Source: Dryocola clanedunensis_A (GTDB taxonomy: Bacteria; Pseudomonadota; Gammaproteobacteria; Enterobacterales; Enterobacteriaceae). Taken from it: a DNA stretch of 64,000 bases. A program made the position numbers and the translations under genes. Location of the stretch: NCBI GenBank assembly GCA_038405435.1, contig JBBYHZ010000012.1; one strand, 5' to 3'. Under the pieces are notes generated by a model. The model was not told the DNA's origin, ran no database searches, and saw only the letters and a program-made list of their open reading frames with translations. Positions within the stretch are counted from its first letter, which is position 1. Each line of letters opens with the position of its first letter. This document shows, in pieces, positions 32,479 through 41,640 of the stretch.

Positions 32479-33432
32479 TTACAGCAGGTCGCCGATCATT
32501 TTTTCCAGCTTTTCCTGGTCTACAGCAAACTTACGGATACCGTCAGCCAGTTTATCAACGGCCATTGGATCCTGGTTGTGCTGCCACAGGAACTGGGATT
32601 CAGTGATGCGTTCCGGACGCGCTTTCACTTCGCCGGTGTAGCTCAGCTTGCGCTCAACCGCGCCTTCGCTTTCAGCCAGCTCTTTAAGCAGGGCTGGCGC
32701 GATGGTCAGACGGTCGCAGCCTGCCAGCTCAAGGATTTCGCCAACGTTACGGAAGCTTGCGCCCATCACTACGGTCTCGTAGCCATGCTGCTTGTAGTAC
32801 TGATAAATCTCAGCCACGGACACCACGCCCGGATCTTCCTGCGGCGCATACTCTTTCTTGTCGGTGTTAGATTTGTACCAGTCGAGGATACGGCCAACGA
32901 ACGGAGAGATCAGGAACACGCCTGCTTCGGCACAGGCACGGGCCTGGGCGAAGGAGAACAGCAGGGTCAGGTTACAGTTAATGCCTTCTTTTTCCAGCTG
33001 CTCGGCGGCACGGATGCCCTGCCAGGTAGAAGCCAGTTTGATCAGGATACGGTCGTTGCTGATGCCCGCGTCGTTGTACAGTTTGATCAGGCGTTTTGCT
33101 TTGGTGATGCTGGCTTCGGTGTCGTAAGACAGACGAGCATCAACTTCGGTAGAGATGCGACCTGGGATCAGCTTGAGGATTTCCAGACCAATGTTTACCG
33201 CCAGTTTATCCGTGGCGTCCACAACCTGCTGCGCGCGATCGCTGCTCTGCTCACGCGCCCACGTTACCGCATCGTCAATCAGTTTACGGTATTCAGGGAT
33301 TTGCGCTGCGTTCAGAATCAGAGAAGGGTTAGTCGTAGCATCCTGCGGCTGGTACAGCTTCATTGCCGCGATATCCCCGGTGTCAGCAACCACTGTGGTC
33401 AGCTGACGCAGGGAGGTCAATTTATCCGTCAT
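32479..33432 (-). CDS. talB: Transaldolase B
   Basis: 317-aa pentose-phosphate enzyme transferring dihydroxyacetone from sedoheptulose 7-phosphate to glyceraldehyde 3-phosphate. The Schiff-base lysine lies in RILIKLASTWQG; the N-terminal MTDKLTSLRQLTTVVADTGD and QDATTNPSL are typical of TalB. Same neighbourhood as in E. coli (mog, yaaJ). Confidence 0.98.
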   Translation of the reverse strand: MTDKLTSLRQLTTVVADTGDIAAMKLYQPQDATTNPSLILNAAQIPEYRKLIDDAVTWAREQSSDRAQQVVDATDKLAVNIGLEILKLIPGRISTEVDARLSYDTEASITKAKRLIKLYNDAGISNDRILIKLASTWQGIRAAEQLEKEGINCNLTLLFSFAQARACAEAGVFLISPFVGRILDWYKSNTDKKEYAPQEDPGVVSVAEIYQYYKQHGYETVVMGASFRNVGEILELAGCDRLTIAPALLKELAESEGAVERKLSYTGEVKARPERITESQFLWQHNQDPMAVDKLADGIRKFAVDQEKLEKMIGDLL

Positions 33433-33648
33433 GATAGTGTTTCTCGTCAGGTGTAGCTTGTTAGGGAGATGTAACCGGTCTTACCTGATGATATCACGAC
33501 GCAACTCAGGTGCAACCGTGGCAATCGTCCATCCGGAAGGTAAGATAAATATGATAAACTTCCTGTAATATTCGCCTGCGATGTAATGGACTACGGGTTG
33601 GGATCGCCTCCCGACCACTTTCGTGAAACATTGACAAGAGGGACGTTA

Positions 33649-35094
33649 ATGATCGGTTTTTTGCATTTTATCAACGAGATACTTTGGGGCTCGTTGTTGA
33701 TTTACCTGCTCATCGGCGCGGGTATCTGGTTTACCCTCCGCTGCGGTTTCGTGCAGTTCCGCTATTTCACCCAGTTTCGCGCCCTGCTCGCACCTGGAAA
33801 AAGCGCCGACAAAACCGGAATTTCGCCACTCCAGGCGCTGTTTACCAGCCTCGCCGCCCGCGTCGGCAGCGGAAATCTCTCCGGGGTAGCCCTGGCGCTG
33901 ACTATTGGCGGCCCCGGTGCCATCTTCTGGATGTGGGTCATCGCCCTCGTTGGCATGGCAACCTCCTATGCCGAATGCTCTCTCGCCCAGCTCTATAAAA
34001 CCCGCGACAGCGAAGGCCACTATCGCGGTGGTCCCGCCTGGTACATGGAGCGGGGGCTGGGCATGCGCTGGATGGGCGTCCTGTTCTCACTATTTTTAAT
34101 GATCGCCTTTGGCCTGATTTTCAACGCGGTGCAGGCAAACGCTATCGCAAATGCGGTTCACTTTGCCTTTAACGTGCCGAGAGAGTGGATAGGCATTCTG
34201 CTAATCTTCCTGACCGGTGGCGTGATATGGGGAGGAATGCGCGGGGCGGCGAAGCTTTCCCAGTATCTGGTGCCCTTTATGGGGCTGATCTGGGTGCTGA
34301 TGGCGCTCTACGTCATCGTGCTGCATATCGACCGTATCCCGGAGGTCATTATGCTGGTCATCAAAAGCGCTTTCGGCTGGCGCGAAGCGGCCTCCGGCAC
34401 GGTGGCCTATACGTTAAGCCAGGCTATAACTACCGGCTTTCAGCGCGGTATGTTCTCTAACGAAGCGGGTATGGGCTCTACCCCGAATGCCGCCGCGGCA
34501 GCCTCAGCGTGGCCGCCTCACCCGGCCTCGCAGGGTCTGGTGCAAATGTTCGGCGTCTTTTTCGATACGATCGTTATCTGTACCGCCACCGCAGCCATCG
34601 TACTGGTTTCCGGCATGCTGGACCGCGCAGAAAGCGGCGTAGACGGTATCCAACTTGTCCAGATGGCGTTAAGCAGCATGGTAGGCAGCTGGGCCACGGC
34701 CTTTATTGCTTTTATTATCTTCCTGTTCGGCTTTACCTCCATCGTTGCCAACTATGCCTACGCGGAAAATAACCTGCTGTTTCTGCAGAAAAACAGTGCC
34801 GTTTCGCAGATTTCTTTCCGCTGTCTGGCGCTGATTATGGTGCTCTTCGGTACGCTTTCACCGCTGCCTCTGGTCTGGCAGCTCGCCGATGTGGCAATGG
34901 CGCTAATGGCGATAACCAACCTCAGCGCGATCCTGCTGCTCTCTCCGGTGGTGCGGGAATTAACTGCGGACTACCTGCGCCAGCAGCGGCTGGGCCTCAC
35001 GCCCGTGTTTAACCCCGACCGTTTCCCGGAAATAAAAAGCCAGCTGGAACCGGGCGTCTGGGACGGGCAGAAGGAAAAGCAAAGCGGCGGTTAA
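33649..35094 (+). CDS. yaaJ: Alanine/glycine:cation symporter family protein YaaJ
   Basis: 481-aa AGCS transporter using sodium or protons to import small neutral amino acids. TSLAARVGSGNLSGVALA, the SNEAGMGSTPNAAAAA block and VANYAYAENNL match E. coli YaaJ. The start was set at 33649 (MIGFLHFINEILWGS), which has AGAGGGA six bases upstream; the 21-codon upstream extension has none. Divergent from talB with a 216-bp gap. Confidence 0.93.
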   Translation: MIGFLHFINEILWGSLLIYLLIGAGIWFTLRCGFVQFRYFTQFRALLAPGKSADKTGISPLQALFTSLAARVGSGNLSGVALALTIGGPGAIFWMWVIALVGMATSYAECSLAQLYKTRDSEGHYRGGPAWYMERGLGMRWMGVLFSLFLMIAFGLIFNAVQANAIANAVHFAFNVPREWIGILLIFLTGGVIWGGMRGAAKLSQYLVPFMGLIWVLMALYVIVLHIDRIPEVIMLVIKSAFGWREAASGTVAYTLSQAITTGFQRGMFSNEAGMGSTPNAAAAASAWPPHPASQGLVQMFGVFFDTIVICTATAAIVLVSGMLDRAESGVDGIQLVQMALSSMVGSWATAFIAFIIFLFGFTSIVANYAYAENNLLFLQKNSAVSQISFRCLALIMVLFGTLSPLPLVWQLADVAMALMAITNLSAILLLSPVVRELTADYLRQQRLGLTPVFNPDRFPEIKSQLEPGVWDGQKEKQSGG

Positions 35095-35163
35095 TCACAA
35101 CCATTGGCGGATACTTTCAGGAAATTTGCTACAGTAGCCCGCAAAGACCTGTAAGGATCAAAC

Positions 35164-35937
35164 ATGCTAATCGTCATTTCCCCTGCTAAAACCCTTGATT
35201 ATCAAAGCGATCTGCCAACGGATCGCTATACTCAGCCGGCGCTGCTGGAGCATTCCCAGCAGCTCATTGGTATTGCACGCAAGCTCAGCGCGCCGCAAAT
35301 AGCCTCGCTGATGCATATCAGCGACAAGCTCGCATCCCTTAACGAAACCCGCTTCCACGAATGGCATCCGGATTTCACCCCGCGCAACGCACGTCAGGCG
35401 ATTCTGGCTTTTAAAGGCGATGTCTATGCCGGACTACAGGCGGAAGAATTTAGCGATGCAGATTTTGATTTTGCCCAGCAGAATTTACGCATGCTGTCCG
35501 GCCTGTACGGCGTGCTGCGCCCGCTGGATCTGATGCAGCCGTATCGCCTGGAGATGGGCATTCGTCTGGAGAACCCGAAGGGCAAAGACCTGTATCAGTT
35601 CTGGGGCGAGACGATTACCGATACGCTGAACGAGACGCTGGCGGCACAGGGAGATAACATCCTGATAAACCTGGCGTCTGATGAGTATTTTAAATCGGTG
35701 AAGCCGAAGAAGCTTAATGCGGAGATTATCAAACCTGTCTTCCTCGACGAGAAAAACGGCAAGTTTAAAGTTATTAGCTTCTACGCCAAGAAAGCACGTG
35801 GGTTAATGAGCCGCTACATCATCCAAAACCGCCTCACGAAGCCTGAGCAACTGACCGCGTTTAATACTGATGGCTACATTTACGACGAAGCGGCCTCAAC
35901 GAAAAACGAGCTGGTGTTTAAACGCCACGAGCAATGA
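35164..35937 (+). CDS. yaaA: Peroxide stress protein YaaA
   Basis: 257 aa, DUF328/UPF0246 family. In E. coli it is induced by OxyR and lowers free intracellular iron during peroxide stress. MLIVISPAKTLDYQS and INLASDEYFKSV are characteristic. Preceded by AAGGA; convergent with yaaX. Confidence 0.96.
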   Translation: MLIVISPAKTLDYQSDLPTDRYTQPALLEHSQQLIGIARKLSAPQIASLMHISDKLASLNETRFHEWHPDFTPRNARQAILAFKGDVYAGLQAEEFSDADFDFAQQNLRMLSGLYGVLRPLDLMQPYRLEMGIRLENPKGKDLYQFWGETITDTLNETLAAQGDNILINLASDEYFKSVKPKKLNAEIIKPVFLDEKNGKFKVISFYAKKARGLMSRYIIQNRLTKPEQLTAFNTDGYIYDEAASTKNELVFKRHEQ

Positions 35938-35985
35938 AGCACCAAACAGGTTTAATGCTAAACGCCGTTCATTTTACTATGCGAT

Positions 35986-36036
35986 ACCCGGGGTGACCTC
36001 CGGGTTTGGCGTCCCTCCGGGAACCAAATCCCGGAG
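35986..36036. repeat. Two tandem hairpins between yaaA and yaaX
   Basis: Hairpin A pairs ACCCGG (35986-35991) with CCGGGT (36000-36005); hairpin B pairs CTCCGGG (36015-36021) with CCCGGAG (36030-36036). No clear T-run follows either, so they look like a small palindromic repeat rather than a classic terminator. Confidence 0.45.
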
Positions 36037-36085
36037 CTTCCCCTAATTCATCGGGCACCTGCGAAACGGCGTCAATTCACCGATA

Positions 36086-36388
36086 TTAATGATGGTTTCC
36101 GTGGCCATAGTGATTGCCGTTGTCATGATGGTTGTCATGACGATCGTCGTGGTGATGGTCATCATGATGGTCCGGGCGACCGTGCGGACGCCAGTGATTG
36201 TCATGCCACTCGTAGTGATTACCCCACCAGCCGTGATCGCGCCACTGGCCGCCATCCCAGTAGTTCCCACGATTATCCTGGTCACCAATCTGCAGCTTCA
36301 CCGCCGGAACCAGCGTGATTTCGGATGCCTGTACGGCCAGAGGAGTCACCACCAGAATCGATAACGCCAGAACGATAGATTTCAACAT
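36086..36388 (-). CDS. yaaX: YaaX, secreted His/Asp-rich DUF2502 protein
   Basis: 100 aa. Signal peptide MLKSIVLALSILVVTPLAVQA, then the conserved SEITLVPAVKLQIGDQDNRGNYWDGGQWRDHGWW block shared in essence with E. coli YaaX. The C-terminal half is made almost only of H, D, N, G and R (many HH, DDHH, HDNHH pairs), more extreme than the K/P-containing E. coli tail, and could bind metal in the periplasm. Function unknown. It precedes thrC but is on the same strand as the end of the thr operon, after the thrC terminator. Confidence 0.88.
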   Translation of the reverse strand: MLKSIVLALSILVVTPLAVQASEITLVPAVKLQIGDQDNRGNYWDGGQWRDHGWWGNHYEWHDNHWRPHGRPDHHDDHHHDDRHDNHHDNGNHYGHGNHH

Positions 36389-36556
36389 AAGTCACTCCTT
36401 ACAACTGTTCCCGATATGGGCTGTTGGAATCAGCTTATGCCGATCGGCACAGGGTGATAATACTGTGCAATCCTAATATCTAAGTGCCCGCATTTTATGG
36501 GAATTCCTCCGTTTTCCCTCCACTTTCCATGCGCATTTTCTCCATATTTCAGATGT

Positions 36557-36580
36557 AAAAAAGCCACCCTCTCGGGTGGC
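36557..36580 (-). terminator. thrC (thr operon) terminator
   Basis: Stem GCCACCC/GGGTGGC (36563-36569 with 36574-36580) followed by TTTTTT on the minus strand, about 50 bp after the thrC stop. Confidence 0.85.
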
Positions 36581-36586
36581 CGAAAT

Positions 36587-36617
36587 CGCAGGGTGGATAA
36601 GCGCCAGCGCCATTCAC
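36587..36617 (+). repeat. REP-like palindromic unit
   Basis: GCAGGGTGGATAAGCGCCAG followed by CGCCATTCACC, close to the copy at the left edge. It lies between the thrC stop and its terminator, a usual REP position. Confidence 0.6.
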
Positions 36618-36627
36618 CAGTATGTCG

Positions 36628-37914
36628 TTAAGCCTTTGCCATCATCAGCTTACGCAGAGCAGCGAAGTCCGCAGGCAGGTTGTGCGACAACAGCGGCAGG
36701 TCGGCACGGGAGGCAAGCTCTTCAGGCAGCGCCAGCGGCTCACCAAGGATCTCTTCCACGCTCTCTTTGAACTTCGCCGGATGTGCTGTCCCCAGGAACA
36801 GGCCATATTCGCCAGGCTGAAGCTGATCGCGCAGCGCACGGTAGGCGATTGCTGCGTGGGGTTCAGAGACATAGCCCACGGCTTTCAGCTCGTGCATGGT
36901 CGTCTTAGTGGTTTCATCGGTGACCGCGGCATAGCCCAGATCCGTCAGACGCCAGATCTTGCGGCGGAACAGCTCTTCAACGCGTGGCCAGTTGTTCGGC
37001 TGGCTAACGTCCATCGCGTTAGAAAGCGTGGCAACGGTAGTTTTCGGCGTCCATTTCCCGTCGGCCAGGAAGCGCGGAACGGTATCATTGGCGTTGGTTG
37101 CGGCAATAAAGCGCTTGATCGGCAGACCAAGAGATTTTGCCAGCAGACCGGCTGTGAGATCGCCAAAGTTACCGCTAGGTACGGAGACCACCAGCTGGTT
37201 GCGGGCTTCCTGCGGCAGCTGCGCGACGGCTTCAAAGTAGTAGCAAATCTGCGCCAGCAGACGGCTGATGTTAATCGAGTTAGCGGAGTTTAGCCCCAGC
37301 GCCACCTTCAGCTCTTCATCGTCGAAGGCCTGTTTAACCAGCGCCTGACAGGCATCGAAATCGCCGTCGATCGCCACGGTCTCAACGTTGCCGCCCAGGG
37401 TACAGAAGAGTTTTTCCTGAAGCGGACTGATTTTACCGCGCGGATAAAGAATCACGACGCGAACATTTTTCAGGCCATAGAAAGCATGTGCTACAGCGGC
37501 ACCGGTATCACCCGATGTTGCGGTCAGAATAGTAACCGGCTTGTCACCGCTGATGTGCGTCAGCATCTGCGCCATAAAGCGTCCGCCGAAATCCTTAAAC
37601 GCAAGCGTAGGGCCGTGGAACAGTTCAAGACAGCCAATATCCGGCTCGACGCTTTTCACCGGCGCCGGGAAGGCAAATGCCGCGCGCACGCGCTCTTCCA
37701 GCAGCTCCTGCGGGATTTCATCGCCGATGAAAGCAGAGAGGATTTTGCTGCTGCGGGTGACGAAATCCATTTTCAGCATTTCGTCGATTTCGGTCAGCTC
37801 AAACTCCGGCAAATCGTGCGGGAAAAACAGCCCCTGCTGTTTGCCTAAACCCTGGGTAATCGCCTGGGCAAAGTTGACCTGCTCGTTATGATCTTTAAGG
37901 TTATACAGTTTCAT
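36628..37914 (-). CDS. thrC: Threonine synthase
   Basis: 428-aa PLP enzyme converting O-phosphohomoserine to threonine. PLP lysine in GPTLAFKDFGGRFM; phosphate-loop blocks TATSGDTGAAVAHAF and SVPSGNFGDLTAG. Third gene of thrLABC, 3 bp after thrB. Confidence 0.98.
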   Translation of the reverse strand: MKLYNLKDHNEQVNFAQAITQGLGKQQGLFFPHDLPEFELTEIDEMLKMDFVTRSSKILSAFIGDEIPQELLEERVRAAFAFPAPVKSVEPDIGCLELFHGPTLAFKDFGGRFMAQMLTHISGDKPVTILTATSGDTGAAVAHAFYGLKNVRVVILYPRGKISPLQEKLFCTLGGNVETVAIDGDFDACQALVKQAFDDEELKVALGLNSANSINISRLLAQICYYFEAVAQLPQEARNQLVVSVPSGNFGDLTAGLLAKSLGLPIKRFIAATNANDTVPRFLADGKWTPKTTVATLSNAMDVSQPNNWPRVEELFRRKIWRLTDLGYAAVTDETTKTTMHELKAVGYVSEPHAAIAYRALRDQLQPGEYGLFLGTAHPAKFKESVEEILGEPLALPEELASRADLPLLSHNLPADFAALRKLMMAKA

Positions 37915-37917
37915 GCG

Positions 37918-38847
37918 TTATCCCAAAACTCGTGCGCCAGCCGTATCCAGACGGCAGATATGTACAAAACCTTCCTGGTTCTGCAAATAGTGTTGGCCTA
38001 ACCAGTCGGCCACGCGCTGTGCGGTATCGGTGTTATCACACAGCGCAAATAGGGTTGGGCCGGAGCCCGAGATGCCGCTTGCCAGCGCGCCGATATCGGC
38101 CACCGCCTGACGCGCTTCATTAAAGCGGGGCAGCAGTTTTGCGCGGTAAGGTTCGGCAATGACGTCACGCATCAGCTTTGCCGCCAGCAGCGGCTGACGG
38201 GTATGGCAGGCGTGAATGAAGCCCGCCAGATGACGACCGTGGCTGATACAGTCCTGACGACGATACTGCGCAGGAAGAATGGCGCGCGCTTCGGCAGTCG
38301 ACACCTTGATGCCCGGATAGGCCAGCACCCAAAGCCATTCGTCAAAGCCCGGTACCGACTGGCTGATAATGCCATTTTCTTCGATCATCAGCTGCATGCC
38401 GCCAAGGTAGCACGGTGCCACATTGTCATAATGCACGCTGCCGGAAATGCGCCCTTCCAGCTCGCCCATCAGCGTGAGCGTCTTAGTTTCGTTCAGCGGC
38501 CTGCCGCAGAACTCGTTCATCGCCACTAAACCTGCCACCACGGAACAGGCGCTGGATCCCAGCCCCGAGCCAATCGGCATGCTTTTTTCCAGCGTCATCG
38601 CCACGGGAACGTTTTTACCAATCTCCTGGCAGAAGCGCTCCCAGCACTGATAGACGATGTTCTCACGCGGTTCGGCCGGCAGCTTGCTGGCAAACCGCCC
38701 GACGTTGTTCAGGCTGAACGAGTCTGCCGCTTCGACCGTAACGTAATCCCCTAACAGCGAGCCATCAACGGGCGTGACGGCGGCCCCGAGCACATCAAAG
38801 CCGACGCTCATGTTGGCGCTGGAAGCCGGTGCAAATACTTTAACCAT
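37918..38847 (-). CDS. thrB: Homoserine kinase
   Basis: 309-aa GHMP kinase phosphorylating homoserine. The ATP loop PIGSGLGSSACSVVA and ISGSGPTLFAL near the C-terminus are family signatures. It starts 1 bp after the thrA stop, so it is translationally coupled. Confidence 0.98.
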   Translation of the reverse strand: MVKVFAPASSANMSVGFDVLGAAVTPVDGSLLGDYVTVEAADSFSLNNVGRFASKLPAEPRENIVYQCWERFCQEIGKNVPVAMTLEKSMPIGSGLGSSACSVVAGLVAMNEFCGRPLNETKTLTLMGELEGRISGSVHYDNVAPCYLGGMQLMIEENGIISQSVPGFDEWLWVLAYPGIKVSTAEARAILPAQYRRQDCISHGRHLAGFIHACHTRQPLLAAKLMRDVIAEPYRAKLLPRFNEARQAVADIGALASGISGSGPTLFALCDNTDTAQRVADWLGQHYLQNQEGFVHICRLDTAGARVLG

Positions 38848-38848
38848 C

Positions 38849-41311
38849 TTAAACTCCTAACTTCCATGACAGGGTGCGAAGCAGGTCCGCAAAGACACCG
38901 GCAGCAGTGACGTCGTTGCCCGCGCCGTAGCCGCGCAGCACAAGGGGCAGCGGCTGATAATAGTGGCTGTAGAAGGCCAGGGCGTTCTCGCCGTTTTTCA
39001 CTTTATACAGTGGATCGTTACCGTCCACGGCGTCAATTTTAACTTTGCAGCTGCCGTCTTCTTCGATGGCACCGACCAGGCGCAGCACTTTACCCTCGTC
39101 ACGCGCTTTCGCGACGCGGGCCGCAAATTCATCATCCAGCTGCGGCAGGCGGGCCATGAAAGATTCCACATCGCCCGTGGCATCAAAGGATTCCGGCAGC
39201 AGCGGCTCGATGATGATGTCCGAAAGCTCAAGATTACGGCCCGTTTCACGAGCCAGGATCAGCAGCTTGCGCGCCACGTCCATGCCGGAAAGATCGTCAC
39301 GCGGATCGGGTTCGGTATAGCCCAGCTCGCGAGCAACCCGGGTGGCTTCAGACAGGCTCATACCTTCCTCCAGCTTGCCGAAGATAAACGACAGTGAGCC
39401 GGACAAAATACCGGAGAAACGCTGCAGTTCATCCCCCGCGTTGAGCAGGTTTTGCAGGTTTTCGATAACCGGCAGGCCCGCGCCCACGTTGGTGTCGTAA
39501 AGGAATTTACGACGGGATTTCGCCGCCGCGTTGCGCATCTGATGGTAGTAATTCATGGTGGAGGTGTTCGCCTTTTTGTTTGGCGTCACCACGTGGAAAC
39601 CTTCGCCCAGGAAGTCAGCGTACTGATCGGCAACCGCCTGGCTGGAAGTACAGTCGACGATAACCGGGTTCAGCAGGTGGTACTCTTTCGCCAGGCGAAT
39701 CAGGCGGCCCAGGTTAAAGGGCTCTTTGGCTTCCGCCAGCTCCGCCTGCCAGTTTTCCAGATCGAGGCCGTGAACGTTGGTCAGTAGCGCTTTAGAGTTC
39801 GCCACGCCGCATACGCGCAGGTCAATGTGCTTTTGCTTAAGCCAGGTCTGCTGACGCTTAACCTGCTCAAGCAGTGCCGCCCCCACGCCGCCGACGCCAA
39901 TCAGGAACAGCTCGATAACCTGGTCGGTATTAAACAGCATCTGATGAGTGACGCGCACGCCGGTCACAGCATCGTCATTGCTGACCACAACGGAGATAGA
40001 GCGCTCGGACGAGCCCTGGGCAATGGCAACGATGTTGATATTGGCCCGAGCCAGCGCCGCGAAGAATTTGGCTGAAATGCCGCGCAGGGTGCGCATGCCG
40101 TCGCCGACTACGGAGATGATGGCCAGATGCTCCATGATGGCCAGCGGCTCCAGCAGGCCTTCTTTCAGCTCAAGGTAGAACTCTTCTTCCATCGCACGAC
40201 GGGCGCGATGGCAGTCGCCCTGCGGCACGCAGAAGCTGATGCTGTATTCAGAAGAGGACTGGGTGATCAGCACAACGGAGATCCCCGCTCCGGACATGGC
40301 GGCAAACACGCGAGCCGCCATGCCTACCATCCCTTTCATGCCGGGGCCGGAGACGTTAAACATCGCCATATTGTTAAGGTTGGTGATGCCCTTCACCGGC
40401 AGGCCGTCTTCATCGCCTTCTGCACCAATCAGGGTGCCGGGCGCCTGCGGGTTACCGGTGTTTTTGATGAGGCAAGGGATCTGGAACTGGGCGATGGGGG
40501 TAATTGTGCGGGGATGAAGAACTTTAGCGCCGAAGTAGGAAAGCTCCATGGCCTCCTGATACGACATCGACCTGAGCAGCCTGGCGTCGGGCACCTGGCG
40601 AGGGTCGCAGGTATAGACGCCGTCGACGTCGGTCCAGATTTCACAACAGTCTGCCCGCAGGCAGGCGGCCAGCACCGCGGCAGAGTAATCGGAGCCGTTA
40701 CGGCCCAGCACCACCAGTTCGCCTTTGTCGTTACCGGCGGTGAAGCCTGCCATCAACACCATATGGTCAGCGGGAATACGGCTGGCGGCAATGCGGCGGG
40801 TGGACTCAGTGATATCAACGGTGGATTCGAGGTAATGCCCAACGGCGAGGAGTTTTTCAACGGGATCGATCACGGTCACTTTATGGCCGCGAGCCTCCAG
40901 CAGCCCCGCCATGATGGCGATTGAGAGCTTTTCGCCCCGGCAGATGATCGCCGCGTTGATGCTGTCCGGGCATTGCCCCAGCAGGCTGATGCCGTGCAGA
41001 ACATGCTTAAGCTGGGCAAACTCCTGGGCAACAAAGGCTTTCAGCTGCGCCAGCGGGAAGCCCGGCTGCGCGTCGGCGAGGCCATTGAGCAGCTCGCTGA
41101 AAATGCGCTCCGCATCGCTGATATTCGGCAGTGCGTCCTGGCCACCGATGGTCTTTTCAATCATCGCCACCAGGTGGTTAGTAATTTTTGCCGGGGCAGA
41201 CAGCACCGTCGCCACCTGACCCTGTTTGGCATTACTTTCCAGAATATCGGCAACGCGAAGAAAACGCTCCGCATTTGCCACCGATGTACCGCCGAATTTC
41301 AACACTCGCAT
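38849..41311 (-). CDS. thrA: Bifunctional aspartokinase I/homoserine dehydrogenase I
   Basis: 820 aa, E. coli length. N-terminal aspartokinase (MRVLKFGGTSVANAERFL), central ACT regulatory domains for threonine inhibition, and C-terminal homoserine dehydrogenase with GVGGVGAALLEQ for NADPH and GRNLELSDI-type C-terminal blocks. First structural gene of the thr operon, controlled by the attenuator just upstream. Confidence 0.98.
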   Translation of the reverse strand: MRVLKFGGTSVANAERFLRVADILESNAKQGQVATVLSAPAKITNHLVAMIEKTIGGQDALPNISDAERIFSELLNGLADAQPGFPLAQLKAFVAQEFAQLKHVLHGISLLGQCPDSINAAIICRGEKLSIAIMAGLLEARGHKVTVIDPVEKLLAVGHYLESTVDITESTRRIAASRIPADHMVLMAGFTAGNDKGELVVLGRNGSDYSAAVLAACLRADCCEIWTDVDGVYTCDPRQVPDARLLRSMSYQEAMELSYFGAKVLHPRTITPIAQFQIPCLIKNTGNPQAPGTLIGAEGDEDGLPVKGITNLNNMAMFNVSGPGMKGMVGMAARVFAAMSGAGISVVLITQSSSEYSISFCVPQGDCHRARRAMEEEFYLELKEGLLEPLAIMEHLAIISVVGDGMRTLRGISAKFFAALARANINIVAIAQGSSERSISVVVSNDDAVTGVRVTHQMLFNTDQVIELFLIGVGGVGAALLEQVKRQQTWLKQKHIDLRVCGVANSKALLTNVHGLDLENWQAELAEAKEPFNLGRLIRLAKEYHLLNPVIVDCTSSQAVADQYADFLGEGFHVVTPNKKANTSTMNYYHQMRNAAAKSRRKFLYDTNVGAGLPVIENLQNLLNAGDELQRFSGILSGSLSFIFGKLEEGMSLSEATRVARELGYTEPDPRDDLSGMDVARKLLILARETGRNLELSDIIIEPLLPESFDATGDVESFMARLPQLDDEFAARVAKARDEGKVLRLVGAIEEDGSCKVKIDAVDGNDPLYKVKNGENALAFYSHYYQPLPLVLRGYGAGNDVTAAGVFADLLRTLSWKLGV

Positions 41312-41337
41312 AAGATATTACCCTTTGATTTTTAGTC

Positions 41338-41376
41338 GAAAAAAAAGCCCGCACTGTTCAGGTGCGGGCTTTTTTC
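41338..41376 (-). terminator. thr operon attenuator terminator
   Basis: Stem GCCCGCAC/GTGCGGGC (41347-41354 with 41362-41369) with a T-run, just after the leader peptide and before thrA. It has the position and sequence of the E. coli threonine attenuator. Confidence 0.93.
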
Positions 41377-41392
41377 GTTATTCCTGTATGCG

Positions 41393-41461
41393 TCAGCCCG
41401 CACCGTTACCTGTGGTAATGGTGGTTGTAATAATTGTGGTCATCGGGCTGATGCGGATCAT
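41393..41461 (-). CDS. thrL: thr operon leader peptide ThrL
   Basis: 22-residue peptide, M-I-R-I-S-P-M then seven threonines and three further isoleucines among 10 residues, ending GNGAG. E. coli ThrL has 21 residues with the same GNGAG end. Translation through the Thr/Ile codons controls formation of the attenuator hairpin. The bases before the ATG (ACACAACATCC) are the same as in E. coli, which fixes the start. An in-frame ATG at residue 7 is an unusual extra. Confidence 0.93.
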   Translation of the reverse strand: MIRISPMTTIITTTITTGNGAG

Positions 41462-41496
41462 GGATGTTGTGTGCTCTTCATTTGATTTACCTATAT

Positions 41497-41525
41497 TGGT
41501 TAAAGTATCCGCCTGGTGAAGTCAA
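41497..41525 (-). promoter_or_regulatory. thr operon promoter
   Basis: TTGACT -35 (41525-41520), 17-bp spacer, TAACCA -10 (41502-41497). The ATACTTTAACCAATATAGG stretch around the -10 is conserved with E. coli thrLp. Confidence 0.8.
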
Positions 41526-41640
41526 TTTATTTTTAACTTTGTCACCTAAAGTTACTATCCCGAGCCTCGCTAAGAAAGCGCTACGCAAGGTACTTTTACG
41601 CTAGCAGAAACGGGATATCGCCTGAACTTACACTGGCAGA

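Noticed and set aside
36043..36288. Overlapping 81-codon frame rich in Thr/Ile/Met on the yaaX strand
   Set aside because: It is the shifted reading of the His/Asp-rich repeat of yaaX and has no signal or similarity of its own.
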